This document shows, one piece after another, positions 9,153-18,915 of a stretch of 64,000 bases of DNA. Position numbers and translations under genes: made by a program. Source of the DNA: Neolewinella xylanilytica (GTDB lineage Bacteria > Bacteroidota > Bacteroidia > Chitinophagales > Saprospiraceae); the NCBI RefSeq assembly GCF_002934605.1, contig NZ_PTJC01000005.1, positions 806,001 to 870,000 on the forward strand, given 5' to 3'. Position 1 is the stretch's first letter, and the number at the start of each line of letters is the position of its first letter. The notes beneath the pieces were generated by a model. That model saw nothing but the letters and a program-made list of their open reading frames with translations, had not been told where the DNA came from and ran no database searches.

Positions 9153-9902
9153 TCAACCGAGTAAGGCCAGGACGATGACATGCAACACCGACGGACACAG
9201 CAGACAGCCCAGGCCCGTATAGAACGTAGCCGTCAGCGCCCCGTAAGGAACCAGTTTCGGGTCGGTGGCGGCCAGTCCGGCGGCTACTCCGCTGGTGGTT
9301 CCCAGCAGGCCGCCGAAGACCACGGCCGAATGTGGGTTATCCAGGCCCAACCGTCGCGCCAGTAGCGGCGTGAGCACCGTGGTCGCGATGGTCTTTACAA
9401 CCCCCGCGGCAATACTGATGGCCATCACCTCCGAGGTGGCGCCGAGCGCCGTGCCGGTCACCGGTCCGACGATGTAGGTACAGACGCCCGCCCCGATCGT
9501 CGTCAGGCTTACCGGGTCGGTGTATCCCATGGCAAGCGCCAGGGCCACGCCGATCACGAAAGCCAGTACCACGCCAATGAACAGGGCGATGGTCCCGGCC
9601 GGACCGGCATGTTTCATCTGCGCGGGGTCGGCACCCGTTGCCGTAGCCACCACGGCAAAGTCGCGCAGCATCGACCCGCCCAGTAGCGCCATGCCGGAGA
9701 ACAGGGGGAAACTGGCAATGCCCCGCTCGCCGCCGAGAAAGGCCAGCACCAATCCGATAATAATGGCTACCGCTACGCCCGGGATGAGTCCGCCCAGGAC
9801 GCGGCGGGCGATCCAGAACGACACCAGCAGTATCAGGCCGACCACTAGGAAGGCGAAGATCAGCCCGTTTTTGATCAGCAGGTCGGAAAGGATGGCCTTC
9901 AT
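9153..9902 (-). CDS. madM: malonate transporter subunit MadM
   Basis: This inner membrane protein of 249 residues has about eight hydrophobic segments, rich in Gly and Ala (e.g. FAFLVVGLILLVSFW, PGVAVAIIIGLVLAFLGG). GVCTYIVGPVTGTALGA and VVFGGLLGTTSGVAAGL are typical of MadM. With MadL it forms a two-component sodium-coupled malonate carrier, as known for MadLM of Malonomonas rubra. Its ATG overlaps the madL stop by four bases (ATGA), so translation is probably coupled. Upstream in the same operon are madL and an acyl-CoA synthetase, consistent with uptake followed by activation of malonate. Confidence 0.85.
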   Translation of the reverse strand: MKAILSDLLIKNGLIFAFLVVGLILLVSFWIARRVLGGLIPGVAVAIIIGLVLAFLGGERGIASFPLFSGMALLGGSMLRDFAVVATATGADPAQMKHAGPAGTIALFIGVVLAFVIGVALALAMGYTDPVSLTTIGAGVCTYIVGPVTGTALGATSEVMAISIAAGVVKTIATTVLTPLLARRLGLDNPHSAVVFGGLLGTTSGVAAGLAATDPKLVPYGALTATFYTGLGCLLCPSVLHVIVLALLG

Positions 9903-10279
9903 GACTCCTTCGCGGTTTCTTCCCCTGGCCGGCCGATCCGCGACAACAACGGTACCAGAGCGAGCGCCGCCAGGGTGGCTACTATCCCCGCGAGTAGGGC
10001 CAGCCAGCCCCCCGAAAGGGCGGCGGTGGCATGCTGCACCGAAGCCATGGCCACGATGATGGGGATGTACATGGCACTCCAGAAGCGGATACCACCGGCC
10101 GTGGCGCCGTCCATCATTCCGCGGCGGCGGAGGTATCCGTTGACCAATATGAGTAGCAGCATCGCGAAGCCTACTCCGCCGACGTCGCCGTCGATACCGA
10201 TCACCGCGCCCAGTAGCGTTCCGACTACCTTGCCAAGTAGAAAGCAGGCCGCCAGCGTAGCCACTCCGTAGATGGTCAT
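9899..10279 (-). CDS. madL: malonate transporter subunit MadL
   Basis: A 126-residue inner membrane protein with about four helices (MTIYGVATLAACFLLGKVVG, FAMLLLILVNGYLRR, a middle helix around PIIVAMASVQHATA, and a C-terminal helix). It ends in a charged tail and matches the small MadL subunit in size, order and the early GID/GGVGFAMLLLI segment. It overlaps matB by four bases at its start and madM by four at its end. The pair is useless singly, so the tight coupling fits. The assignment rests on family resemblance plus context. Confidence 0.85.
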   Translation of the reverse strand: MTIYGVATLAACFLLGKVVGTLLGAVIGIDGDVGGVGFAMLLLILVNGYLRRRGMMDGATAGGIRFWSAMYIPIIVAMASVQHATAALSGGWLALLAGIVATLAALALVPLLSRIGRPGEETAKES

Positions 10280-11754
10280 GGGAACTGCTTTTTCAGCTCC
10301 TGCTTGGTTACTTTACCCATTACGTTGCGGGGCAATTCCTTCGTAAAGAGGTACTTCCGGGGCAATTTGTAAGCGGGAAGTCGGTCGCGCAGCCACCCCT
10401 CGAGGGCGGTGAGGTCGACTTGGCCGTCATCGACGATCAGGCAGGCGCCGATTATTTCGCCCCACTCCTCGTCGGGTAGGCCAACGACGCCACAGTCCCG
10501 GATGGCGGGATGTTGGCGCAGGACCTCCTCGATCTCCAGGGCGGAGATTTTATAGCCGCCGGATTTGATGATGTCGACCGAATGGCGACCGAGTATCCGG
10601 TACGCACCGTCGGCAAGCGTGGCCACGTCACCGGTTCGGAACCAGCCATCGCGGGTGAAGGCATCGGCGGTCGCGTCCGGCCGGTCCCAGTACTCCAGGA
10701 AAACGTTGGCGCCCCTTACCTGAATTTCTCCGGCTTCGCCATCCGCCACCGGTTCGTTTTCCTCGTCAACGAGCCGCACCGATACGCCCTCCAGCGCCTG
10801 ACCGATGTGTCCGGGCCTGCGCTCGCCGCGGTAGGGGTTGCTGATGGCCATGCCCATCTCGGTCATCCCGTACCGCTCCAGCAGCGTATGGTCGCTGATG
10901 GCCTTCCAGCGTTCCAGCACCGATACCGGTAGGGCGGCCGATCCGGATACCATCAGGCGGAACGCCCGCAGCCGGTCCGATAGGGCTTTCTGCTCCGCTT
11001 CCGGCAGGCCGTCGTAGTACGCCAGCAGCTTGTAATAGATGGTGGGAACGGCCATGAAGACAGTGATCGCCCCGCTCCGGAAGCGGTCGAAGGTGGCCGC
11101 TTCGCCGAAGCGCGGCAGGAATTCGCAGCAGGCACCGCTCCAGAGCGCGCAGCACAGGGCGTTGACGATGCCGTGGACGTGGTGCAACGGCAGCACGTTG
11201 AGGATCCGGTCCTCCGGCGTCCATTCCCAGGCCGTTACCAGGCTACTGATTTGAGCCTCGATGTTGCGGTGGGTCGTAACCACCCCTTTCGGTTTGCCGG
11301 TGGTGCCACTGGTGTACAGGATCATGGCCCGCCGGTCGGGAGTGATATCCGGGAGGCGGACTTTCCCGCTACCCACCTGATGGGCGGGGCGGAAATCCGT
11401 ATCGGGCAGATCGAAGATCGGCCGGAGCAACTCCTGGTACGCAGGCGCGTAGAGCACCGACCGGGCGCCGGTATCTTCGATCACGTACTGCAGGGAAGGC
11501 AGCGGATGCTTGGTACACAGCGGAACGGCAATACCCCCGGCCCGCCAGATGCCCCACTGAATGGCCACGTAGAGGAAGCCGGGCGGCACGAGGAAGGCAA
11601 CCCGCTCCTCCTCGAGATCGTCCATGCCTTCCAGCAGGTCGGCGGCGATTTCGGCGGATTTTCGCTCGAGTTCCGCGTAGGTGTAGGTTTGGTTGTCGCT
11701 GCTTATGGCGGACCGGTCCGAATACCGGCGGGCCCGTTCGATCAATGGAACCAA
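10276..11754 (-). CDS. matB: malonyl-CoA synthetase-like acyl-CoA synthetase (MatB type)
   Basis: This ANL-superfamily AMP-forming ligase of 492 residues shows the P-loop LYTSGTTGKPKGV, the A5 motif ERYGMTEMGMA, the hinge region GWFRTGD then RILGRHSVDIIKSGGYKI, and the catalytic Lys in PRNVMGKVTK near the C-terminus. In this context it most likely converts malonate, ATP and CoA to malonyl-CoA in the cytoplasm. It is first in the matB-madL-madM operon, and its stop overlaps the madL start. No malonyl-CoA decarboxylase is nearby, so malonyl-CoA may feed fatty-acid synthesis directly. Substrate specificity is inferred from the transporter genes and similarity; another short acyl acid remains possible. 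Confidence 0.85.
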   Translation of the reverse strand: MVPLIERARRYSDRSAISSDNQTYTYAELERKSAEIAADLLEGMDDLEEERVAFLVPPGFLYVAIQWGIWRAGGIAVPLCTKHPLPSLQYVIEDTGARSVLYAPAYQELLRPIFDLPDTDFRPAHQVGSGKVRLPDITPDRRAMILYTSGTTGKPKGVVTTHRNIEAQISSLVTAWEWTPEDRILNVLPLHHVHGIVNALCCALWSGACCEFLPRFGEAATFDRFRSGAITVFMAVPTIYYKLLAYYDGLPEAEQKALSDRLRAFRLMVSGSAALPVSVLERWKAISDHTLLERYGMTEMGMAISNPYRGERRPGHIGQALEGVSVRLVDEENEPVADGEAGEIQVRGANVFLEYWDRPDATADAFTRDGWFRTGDVATLADGAYRILGRHSVDIIKSGGYKISALEIEEVLRQHPAIRDCGVVGLPDEEWGEIIGACLIVDDGQVDLTALEGWLRDRLPAYKLPRKYLFTKELPRNVMGKVTKQELKKQFP

Positions 11755-11788
11755 GGTGGGTGGATTAGCGCATGATGACTTACTCCGA

Positions 11789-11795
11789 CAAGGTA
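11789..11795 (-). promoter_or_regulatory. probable -7 promoter element of the malonate operon
   Basis: On the minus strand TACCTTG lies 35 bases upstream of the matB start and fits the local TA(T/C)CTT promoter pattern. Confidence 0.4.
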
Positions 11796-11836
11796 GCTGT
11801 TGTCAGGCATATTTCTCCTCGACGATCCGCGCTACC

Positions 11837-12427
11837 TCACTCGGGGAGGTAACCGATGTTCTCCGCCGGTTCAGCGCGCTGCAACCACTCCGCCAGGCAG
11901 TCCGTATCCGTTTCCTCACACACCGGGTCACCATCGCAGTCGAAGGGTACGGCCACGAGCTGGCAATTGGGCGACGCGTACCGAAAGAAGTACCGTTCAT
12001 CCCGGAGCAATACTTCGACAAACGTCGCACAACTTGATTGCGGCTCCGCCACCAATCCCAGTCGGCTGATGATTCGTTCCGCGCAGTAGCGGTCCCCCGG
12101 TATGAAACCCAGTAACTGCTGATCCGTAGCCGCGCCAATCACCCGCCGGGCCTCATCCGGCTCGAACGGCAACCTTTCCCCCGTGCAGGCGTAATACCGC
12201 GTCTGGGTGTAGCAGGTAGCTGAATTCACTGTATAGATCGTTTCCTCCGCAGTCTGATAAATGACGACGGATAGGCTACAAGGAGGTTGGGGGTCCTCGA
12301 CCAACCCCAGCCGTTCGGTAACCTGGCGCGCGCACACCTCAACCGCACCGGCTGGTTGCTCACATCCGGAGATGCCCAGGTAAAAGCCGAACAGGCCGGC
12401 CAGTAACATCACGGGAAATACGTTCAT
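11837..12427 (-). CDS. lipoprotein with two copies of a four-cysteine domain, unknown function
   Basis: This 196-residue protein has a lipoprotein signal with the lipobox GISGC (Cys22), so it is probably an envelope lipoprotein. The mature part is a clear internal duplication. Repeat 1 (about residues 31-92) starts VCARQVTERLGLVEDPQ and repeat 2 (about 114-175) starts YCAERIISRLGLVAEPQ. Both carry cysteines with identical spacing, C-x17-C-x21-C-x8-C (32/50/72/81 and 115/133/155/164). That pattern suggests two disulphide-stabilised domains. I do not recognise the family. It lies 38 bases downstream of the DsrE-like exported gene on the same strand and may be co-transcribed with it. Confidence 0.75.
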   Translation of the reverse strand: MNVFPVMLLAGLFGFYLGISGCEQPAGAVEVCARQVTERLGLVEDPQPPCSLSVVIYQTAEETIYTVNSATCYTQTRYYACTGERLPFEPDEARRVIGAATDQQLLGFIPGDRYCAERIISRLGLVAEPQSSCATFVEVLLRDERYFFRYASPNCQLVAVPFDCDGDPVCEETDTDCLAEWLQRAEPAENIGYLPE

Positions 12428-12465
12428 ACGCGGTAGACGGTAGCAGCCTTCCCGACGTTGGCGGT

Positions 12466-13017
12466 TCAGAAACGAAAAACCCCGTAGCCCCGCATCTGGT
12501 ACATGGCCACGGTGGTCAGCATCGAGGTGGCGATTTCCACCTCCGGGCTCACCGCTTCCGCCGCTAGGTCGCGACCGATCAGGGACTGCCCACAGACGGT
12601 CAGGCGCACCCCCGCCTGCTGCAGCGCGCGTAGGAGGGGCAGGTTCGGGTTGTCGACGCCGAAGCGTTCCCGGTACGCTTCGGTGGTCAGCACCCCGTAG
12701 GTAGCCGCGCCGTGAATGGCGAGCACGACCTGCACCCGGTCAGCGGGCACCCCGGCTACGGCAAAGAGGTTGAGCAGGCGGGAGACATGGTACAAACCGC
12801 CGCCCAGGCTGTCGGGCTCCTCCGCCCCCGTGAAGACGTCGATCACTAGCCGGTAGTCGAGCTCGGGGTCGGGCCGGACGGTCGCTTCCGGAATGGCGTA
12901 GATGCCACCGAAGGGCACCGCCGGCGTAACCCGCTCCTGGGCGCCGAGCGCGGGAGCCGGCCAAATCCCCGGAAGGAAACCTATACCGAAGATCAGAAAA
13001 AAACAGAGGGGGCGCAT
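12466..13017 (-). CDS. exported DsrE/DsrF-like family protein
   Basis: A 183-residue protein starting at ATG 13017 with a signal peptide (RPLCFFLIFGIGFLPGIWP, cleavage after ALGA). A longer frame to 13092 adds a charged stretch with no function. The mature domain resembles the DsrE/F fold: YRLVIDVFTGAEEPDSLGGGLY, VVLAIHGAATYGVL, then AGVRLTVCGQSLIGRD, where the Cys is the usual reactive position. The family is tied to sulphur transfer or thiol chemistry, but the periplasmic branch common in Bacteroidota has no settled function. A TATCTT promoter-like element lies 24 bases upstream. Confidence 0.8.
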   Translation of the reverse strand: MRPLCFFLIFGIGFLPGIWPAPALGAQERVTPAVPFGGIYAIPEATVRPDPELDYRLVIDVFTGAEEPDSLGGGLYHVSRLLNLFAVAGVPADRVQVVLAIHGAATYGVLTTEAYRERFGVDNPNLPLLRALQQAGVRLTVCGQSLIGRDLAAEAVSPEVEIATSMLTTVAMYQMRGYGVFRF

Positions 13018-13040
13018 GCAATTCGTTTGGGTGTTGCGGT

Positions 13041-13046
13041 AAGATA
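13041..13046 (-). promoter_or_regulatory. TATCTT promoter-like element before the DsrE-like gene
   Basis: Minus-strand TATCTTAC lies 24 bases upstream of the ATG at 13017 and matches the recurrent local promoter box. Confidence 0.4.
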
Positions 13047-13103
13047 GCTGTACCCAGCCTTGCCCCGGCGATCGGCCATCGGGTGGCCACAATCGGGACG
13101 CTT

Positions 13104-13120
13104 ATTCCACGGCCTGGAAT
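13104..13120. promoter_or_regulatory. perfect palindrome, candidate activator site (UAS)
   Basis: ATTCCA-cggcc-TGGAAT is a perfect 6-5-6 inverted repeat about 85-90 bases before the predicted start of the downstream transcript. That is the usual distance for a sigma-54 enhancer-binding protein. An NtrC-family gene follows at 13553. Binding is inference. Confidence 0.4.
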
Positions 13121-13172
13121 ATATTTCGGTTCTGCTATTTATAAAACCCTGATAGACAACAGGTGTACTTTA

Positions 13173-13188
13173 TGGCACGGCCTTGGCA
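13173..13188 (+). promoter_or_regulatory. candidate sigma-54 (-24/-12) promoter
   Basis: TGGCACGGCCTTGGCA has the invariant GG and GC separated by exactly ten bases. It matches TGGCACG-N4-TTGC at all fixed positions except one T. Transcription would start near 13199 on the plus strand. Confidence 0.5.
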
Positions 13189-13198
13189 GGGTGGGAGG

Positions 13199-13376
13199 TA
13201 GATTTATAACTAAAGAGCACTCAACAACTTTTGCAGCTACGGCTGGTGTAGCAATTTTATGACACGCAAACATAAATAACGGCTTGAACGGCGGCCGCTT
13301 CTCCATCGGGGAACCACGTCCTTCACAGCTATTTGTACCCGGTCTTCGTCGAGAAGGCCGGGTCTTTCTTTTCTTT
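13199..13376 (+). ncRNA. candidate small RNA or regulated leader upstream of the NtrC-type regulator
   Basis: The 535-base gap between the DsrE-like gene and the regulator has no credible long ORF. It holds, in order on the plus strand, a palindrome, a sigma-54-like promoter and a strong intrinsic terminator, bracketing about 178 bases. The only reading frame seen inside is a six-codon one at 13257-13277. The simplest readings are a stand-alone sRNA, or an attenuated leader for the regulator 177 bases further on. The start is inferred from the promoter; no known RNA family was recognised. Confidence 0.4.
13337..13376 (+). terminator. intrinsic terminator
   Basis: An 11-pair stem (acccggtcttc and gaaggccgggt, one G-T pair) with loop gtcga is followed at once by ctttcttttcttt. 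It lies upstream of, not after, the annotated protein gene, implying a short transcript ends here. Confidence 0.8.
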
Positions 13377-13552
13377 CGACTATCCTTGGGTACCGCTTGG
13401 CGGTCGTCATTCCTTGCCCCCGGGCAACGTTCAAATCTGTGTACCTATATACTATCGTGCCCCGGTTGTACGTATTAGAGAAGTACGCATTTATCCGATA
13501 CACCAACCCGCCCCAACGGCCTTTGTAGGTCGATGGCCAATAAGTCGAGCAA

Positions 13553-14911
<1,359 letters not shown>

Positions 14912-14990
14912 AGCTACCCTACCGCGTTGCGTCTCATTCTACTACCGTTTTTGCTATTCCGCCCGAAGGCGGAGCCTTAGAAGCCCGGAA

Positions 14991-17900
14991 ATGACTTATC
15001 ACAAATTACTACGTCGACAAATCAAACAGCATCTGTCGGCGAAGGTACTGGCACAGGAAGAGGTACAGGCCTTCCTAAAAAGTATCAACGACTCCTACGG
15101 GAGCTACGACCGGGAGCACGCCCGGGTGGAGCACGCCTTCCAAATCGCCCGGTCGGAAGTCGAGCAAGTGAACCGGGAGATCGGTTCCCTCGTCGACCAG
15201 CGGAAGCGCAGCCTGCAGGAACTCAGTCGGGCCGCGGCCGAACTGGCGGATGATTCGAACGGTACCGAAGCGGAAGGGGACCTGGTTTCCCTCTCCGAAA
15301 GCATCCGCGGGCAGGTCCACGTCACTACCATCGTGAAGGACGAGCTAACGCGCAACATCAACCTGTTCAAAGCATTGCTCAACAACCTCAAGTCGGCCGT
15401 CGTCATTGAGAACGAGCACAACGAGATCCTCTTCGCGAACGAGTTATTGGCCGATTTCTTTTCCGAGGCTTTCCACCCCCAGGACATCATCGGCGACGAT
15501 GCCGTGCAGACCCGGGATTCCTGCAAGTTCATTTTCAGCGATCCGGACAAATTCATCGCCGATATCCAGGTCTGCCTCCAAAACCGGGTGCCGGTTTATA
15601 ATCAGCAGCTGGAACTGAAGGACGGCCGCATTCTCGAAAGGGATTATGTACCCATTTTTGTCAACGGAGCCTACAAGGGCCACCTGTGGAAGTTCAACGA
15701 CGTAACCGCCAAGGCCCGCTACGAGCACCAACTACGGGAGAGCGAGGAGCGCAACCGACTGATCATGAACTCCTCCATGGATGCCATTGTCGTGAGCGAC
15801 CAACGGGGCACCATTCAGTATTGGAACCCCCGCGCCGAAGAACTTTACGGCTGGTCCTTCGAGGAAGTAAAGGGGAAGAATGGGGTGGAACTGACCCTTC
15901 CCGAGCGGCTGTGGAAAGCCTGGATAATGGATTTGAATGGCCACCTCTCCCAACAGAAAAAGAACGGAAAAAACCGGGTTCTGGAGCTGGAGGCCGTCAA
16001 CCGGGCGGGCGAGCATTTTCCCATCGAGCTAGCGTTGATCACCTACGAGCAGCACGGAGAGACCTTCTATGCCGCCTTCATCAAGGATATCTCCACCCGC
16101 AAACGGTGGGAGAACCGTCTCCGGGCCCAGGAAGAGAAGTACCGGAATATCATCACCGATATGAACCTGGGCTTGGTGGGAGTCGATCTGAACGAGACCA
16201 TCAATTACGTCAATCAGAGCTTCTGCAATATGAGCGGCTACTCCATGGATGAACTGGTGGGCCAGCACGCCAGCTTCCTCCAGTTCGAGGAGGCGAATAT
16301 GGTGCTCCTCCGGGAAAAAATGGAGATCAGTGCTAAGGGCATGTCCGGCACCTTCGAAATCACCGCAAAGAACAAAGCCGGAGAGAAGCGCTGGTGGTTC
16401 GTCTCCGGTGGCCCGAGCTACAACGACGACGGAGAGCAAATTGGCTCCATCGGCGTGCACCTGGACATCACAGAGCAGAAGCGGATGAAAGAAGAGCTCG
16501 AAATTGCCAAGAACAGTGCCGAGCAGGCTTCGGAAGCTAAGGAAGCCTTCCTGGCCAACATGAGTCACGAAATCCGCACTCCCCTCAACGCCATCATCGG
16601 TATGATCCGCGAGCTGAGCCGGGAGAAGCTGTCGCCCAAGCAGCAAAGTTACCTGAGTCATACCGACTCGGCCGCCCGACACCTGCTCTCGATCGTAAAC
16701 AGTATCCTCGATATCTCCAAAATCGAGGCCGGGGAGCTGGAGCTGGACTGCCACGATTTTAGCCTCGAAGCCCTGGTCGCCAATCTCCGCAGTATCCTCC
16801 ACATCAAGGCCGCACAGAAGGGACTTACCCTTGATTGCTGCCTCAGCCCAACACTCTGGAAAGCACACCTCGGCGATAGCGCACGCCTTCGCCAGGTACT
16901 GATCAACCTGCTCGGGAACGCGATCAAATTCACGATGCAGGGTACCGTTAGTATGTACGCGGAAGTCGTGGAGGAAGACCAAACCGGTCAGACGTTACGC
17001 ATCGAAGTGGCCGACACCGGTATCGGCATGGCTCCGGAATACCTAGGCGAGATTTTCTCCAAGTTCAGTCAGGCGGAGCGATCCACTTCCCGCCGTTTCG
17101 GAGGTACGGGCCTGGGTATGTCCATAACCAAGGAAATTGTCCGCTTGATGGACGGCACCATCGAGGTCACCAGTGAGAAAGGGGTGGGCACCCGCTTCGT
17201 CATCCAGGTCAGGCTGGCCAAGGGAAACATCGACAAACTCACCCTGCAGGAGGAGCAAAACCAGCACCTGCTGGAAGGCACCCACATCCTGCTGGTCGAA
17301 GACAATATCATGAACCGCTTCATCGCCCGCAAGAGCCTCTCCCACTTCGGGTGTACGGTCGACGAAGCCGAAAACGGGCGTATCGCCATCGATCTGCTCA
17401 AGGAGAAAGCGTACGACCTGATCCTGATGGACATTCAGATGCCGGAACTGGACGGCGTGGCAACCACCAAGATTATCCGCGGCGATCTCCGCCTCGACGT
17501 TCCCATCATCGCCGTCACCGCCAACGCCTTTAAAAAAGATATCGACCTGTACCTCAGTATCGGAATGAACGACTTCGTGACCAAGCCCTTCGAAGAGCAC
17601 GCCCTCTTCGAGACGCTGTCGCAACAGCTCCGCATCAGCCGCACCACCGATAAACCGACGGTCGCCTATACGGCCAGTAGCTGCTACGATCTGGGCTTAC
17701 TCCGTAAACTCGGCCGCGGCGACGAGACATTCGTTCAGAAAATGGTCGGCATCTTCGTCGAACAGATGCCCGTTTCTCTCCAGGAGATCTGCCAGGCACT
17801 GGCGCAGAAAGATTATCCGTCCGTTGCCCAGGTAGCCCACCGGATCAAACCGAGTATCGACAGTATGGGAATCGGCCAACTCGAAGGGGTCGCCAAGGAC

Positions 17901-18026
17901 ATCGAGGTCTATGCCAAATCGGATAAGGTCGTGCACGGGGTACTCGCCAGTAAAGTGAATTTCTTCTGCGGCACCCTGATCACCGTGGTCGACAAAATCC
18001 GAGAAGACGAATTATTACTACTGTAG
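14991..18026 (+). CDS. hybrid histidine kinase (three PAS-like domains, HisKA, HATPase, receiver, Hpt)
   Basis: 1011 residues with no obvious membrane helix, so probably a cytoplasmic sensor. Order: an N-terminal coiled coil (1-110), PAS-like domains near 120-235, 240-370 and 375-500 (NAVEL-like cores such as QYWNPRAEELYGWSFEEVKG), HisKA with phospho-His526 in MSHEIRTPLNAIIGM, and the HATPase (N-box LINLLGNAIKF, G-boxes DTGIGM and FGGTGLGMSI). A receiver follows with Asp814 in LILMDIQMPELDG, then an Hpt domain with His950 in AHRIKPSIDSMG. The layout predicts a His-Asp-His-Asp relay ending on the NtrC-type regulator encoded just upstream. The signal sensed is unknown. Confidence 0.92.
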   Translation: MTYHKLLRRQIKQHLSAKVLAQEEVQAFLKSINDSYGSYDREHARVEHAFQIARSEVEQVNREIGSLVDQRKRSLQELSRAAAELADDSNGTEAEGDLVSLSESIRGQVHVTTIVKDELTRNINLFKALLNNLKSAVVIENEHNEILFANELLADFFSEAFHPQDIIGDDAVQTRDSCKFIFSDPDKFIADIQVCLQNRVPVYNQQLELKDGRILERDYVPIFVNGAYKGHLWKFNDVTAKARYEHQLRESEERNRLIMNSSMDAIVVSDQRGTIQYWNPRAEELYGWSFEEVKGKNGVELTLPERLWKAWIMDLNGHLSQQKKNGKNRVLELEAVNRAGEHFPIELALITYEQHGETFYAAFIKDISTRKRWENRLRAQEEKYRNIITDMNLGLVGVDLNETINYVNQSFCNMSGYSMDELVGQHASFLQFEEANMVLLREKMEISAKGMSGTFEITAKNKAGEKRWWFVSGGPSYNDDGEQIGSIGVHLDITEQKRMKEELEIAKNSAEQASEAKEAFLANMSHEIRTPLNAIIGMIRELSREKLSPKQQSYLSHTDSAARHLLSIVNSILDISKIEAGELELDCHDFSLEALVANLRSILHIKAAQKGLTLDCCLSPTLWKAHLGDSARLRQVLINLLGNAIKFTMQGTVSMYAEVVEEDQTGQTLRIEVADTGIGMAPEYLGEIFSKFSQAERSTSRRFGGTGLGMSITKEIVRLMDGTIEVTSEKGVGTRFVIQVRLAKGNIDKLTLQEEQNQHLLEGTHILLVEDNIMNRFIARKSLSHFGCTVDEAENGRIAIDLLKEKAYDLILMDIQMPELDGVATTKIIRGDLRLDVPIIAVTANAFKKDIDLYLSIGMNDFVTKPFEEHALFETLSQQLRISRTTDKPTVAYTASSCYDLGLLRKLGRGDETFVQKMVGIFVEQMPVSLQEICQALAQKDYPSVAQVAHRIKPSIDSMGIGQLEGVAKDIEVYAKSDKVVHGVLASKVNFFCGTLITVVDKIREDELLLL

Positions 18027-18195
18027 GCGATTTGTGGCGCCGGAGCGCAGGGACAAAGCCCGTGCCGACCATATTTCTCCGCCTAAGATTAAGCCGGTGT
18101 GAACCATGTGTAAACTTTCGTGTAATTTGTAGATAATCGATACGGCAGTCTACCATGGCTTAAGGTGCAGTATCGTACTGCCCTTATACCACACT

Positions 18196-18915
18196 ATGAC
18201 AATTTTTACCCAAGATTACCTGCCGGATGGAAACTGGTTCCAGCGGTTTGACCGCCAAGCACTTGCAATCGGGCTTTTGCTGCTCGGTACGGACGTGGTT
18301 TTTCTTCTGTTACACGTAGCACTCAACTTTGACTTCCTATCGGACCGCCGACTGCACATCGAGGTGGACAATGGTTACGCGGAACAGTTCCAGTATCTCA
18401 AGTTTTTGACCAGCGCCGCCCTGCTCCTGTACCTCGGCTTCAGCCGGAAAGGAACTACACGGATCTTCCTGGCTGGCCTGCTGCTGTTTCTGCTCTTCGA
18501 AGACATTGCCCGCATTCACGAAGATTTCTACCTGATCGGCGAGCGGTTCATCGCCCTCCCCGAGGTGGGGCCGCTGACGAACCGGGCCCTCTGGGAACTG
18601 ATCTACGGCCTGACGGTAGGGGGGCTGTTGCTCGGGCTGCTCGTTATCAGCGTCCTGCGTACCTACAATGAGGTGCTGCGTAAACGCATGGTTTTACTCT
18701 GCCTCCTGCTCGTCCTGTTTGGCGGCTTCGGCGTTGCCGTCGACGCGGTGCACGGGCTGCTGCAGCAGGCCGGAGATAGCCCGTATACGGAAAGCCTGCT
18801 GGGCATCGTGGAAGACTGGGGAGAGATGATCACCGTCTCGCTCATGGCCATGCTCGTGGTCGACGACGTTTACCGTACCGCGCCGAAGAAAGTGCTTTCC
18901 GGCGGACCGAGGTAG
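18196..18915 (+). CDS. polytopic membrane protein of unknown function
   Basis: 239 residues with about six hydrophobic helices (around 24-46, 68-86, 90-104, 135-156, 164-188, 208-225). Charged residues sit in or next to helices: FEDIARIHEDFY, VDAVHGLL and EDWGEMITVS. Such a pattern can mark a membrane enzyme with a metal or acid-base site, but I do not recognise the family. It lies 169 bases after the kinase and may be independently transcribed. Its last 46 bases overlap the convergent GH115 gene. Confidence 0.75.
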   Translation: MTIFTQDYLPDGNWFQRFDRQALAIGLLLLGTDVVFLLLHVALNFDFLSDRRLHIEVDNGYAEQFQYLKFLTSAALLLYLGFSRKGTTRIFLAGLLLFLLFEDIARIHEDFYLIGERFIALPEVGPLTNRALWELIYGLTVGGLLLGLLVISVLRTYNEVLRKRMVLLCLLLVLFGGFGVAVDAVHGLLQQAGDSPYTESLLGIVEDWGEMITVSLMAMLVVDDVYRTAPKKVLSGGPR

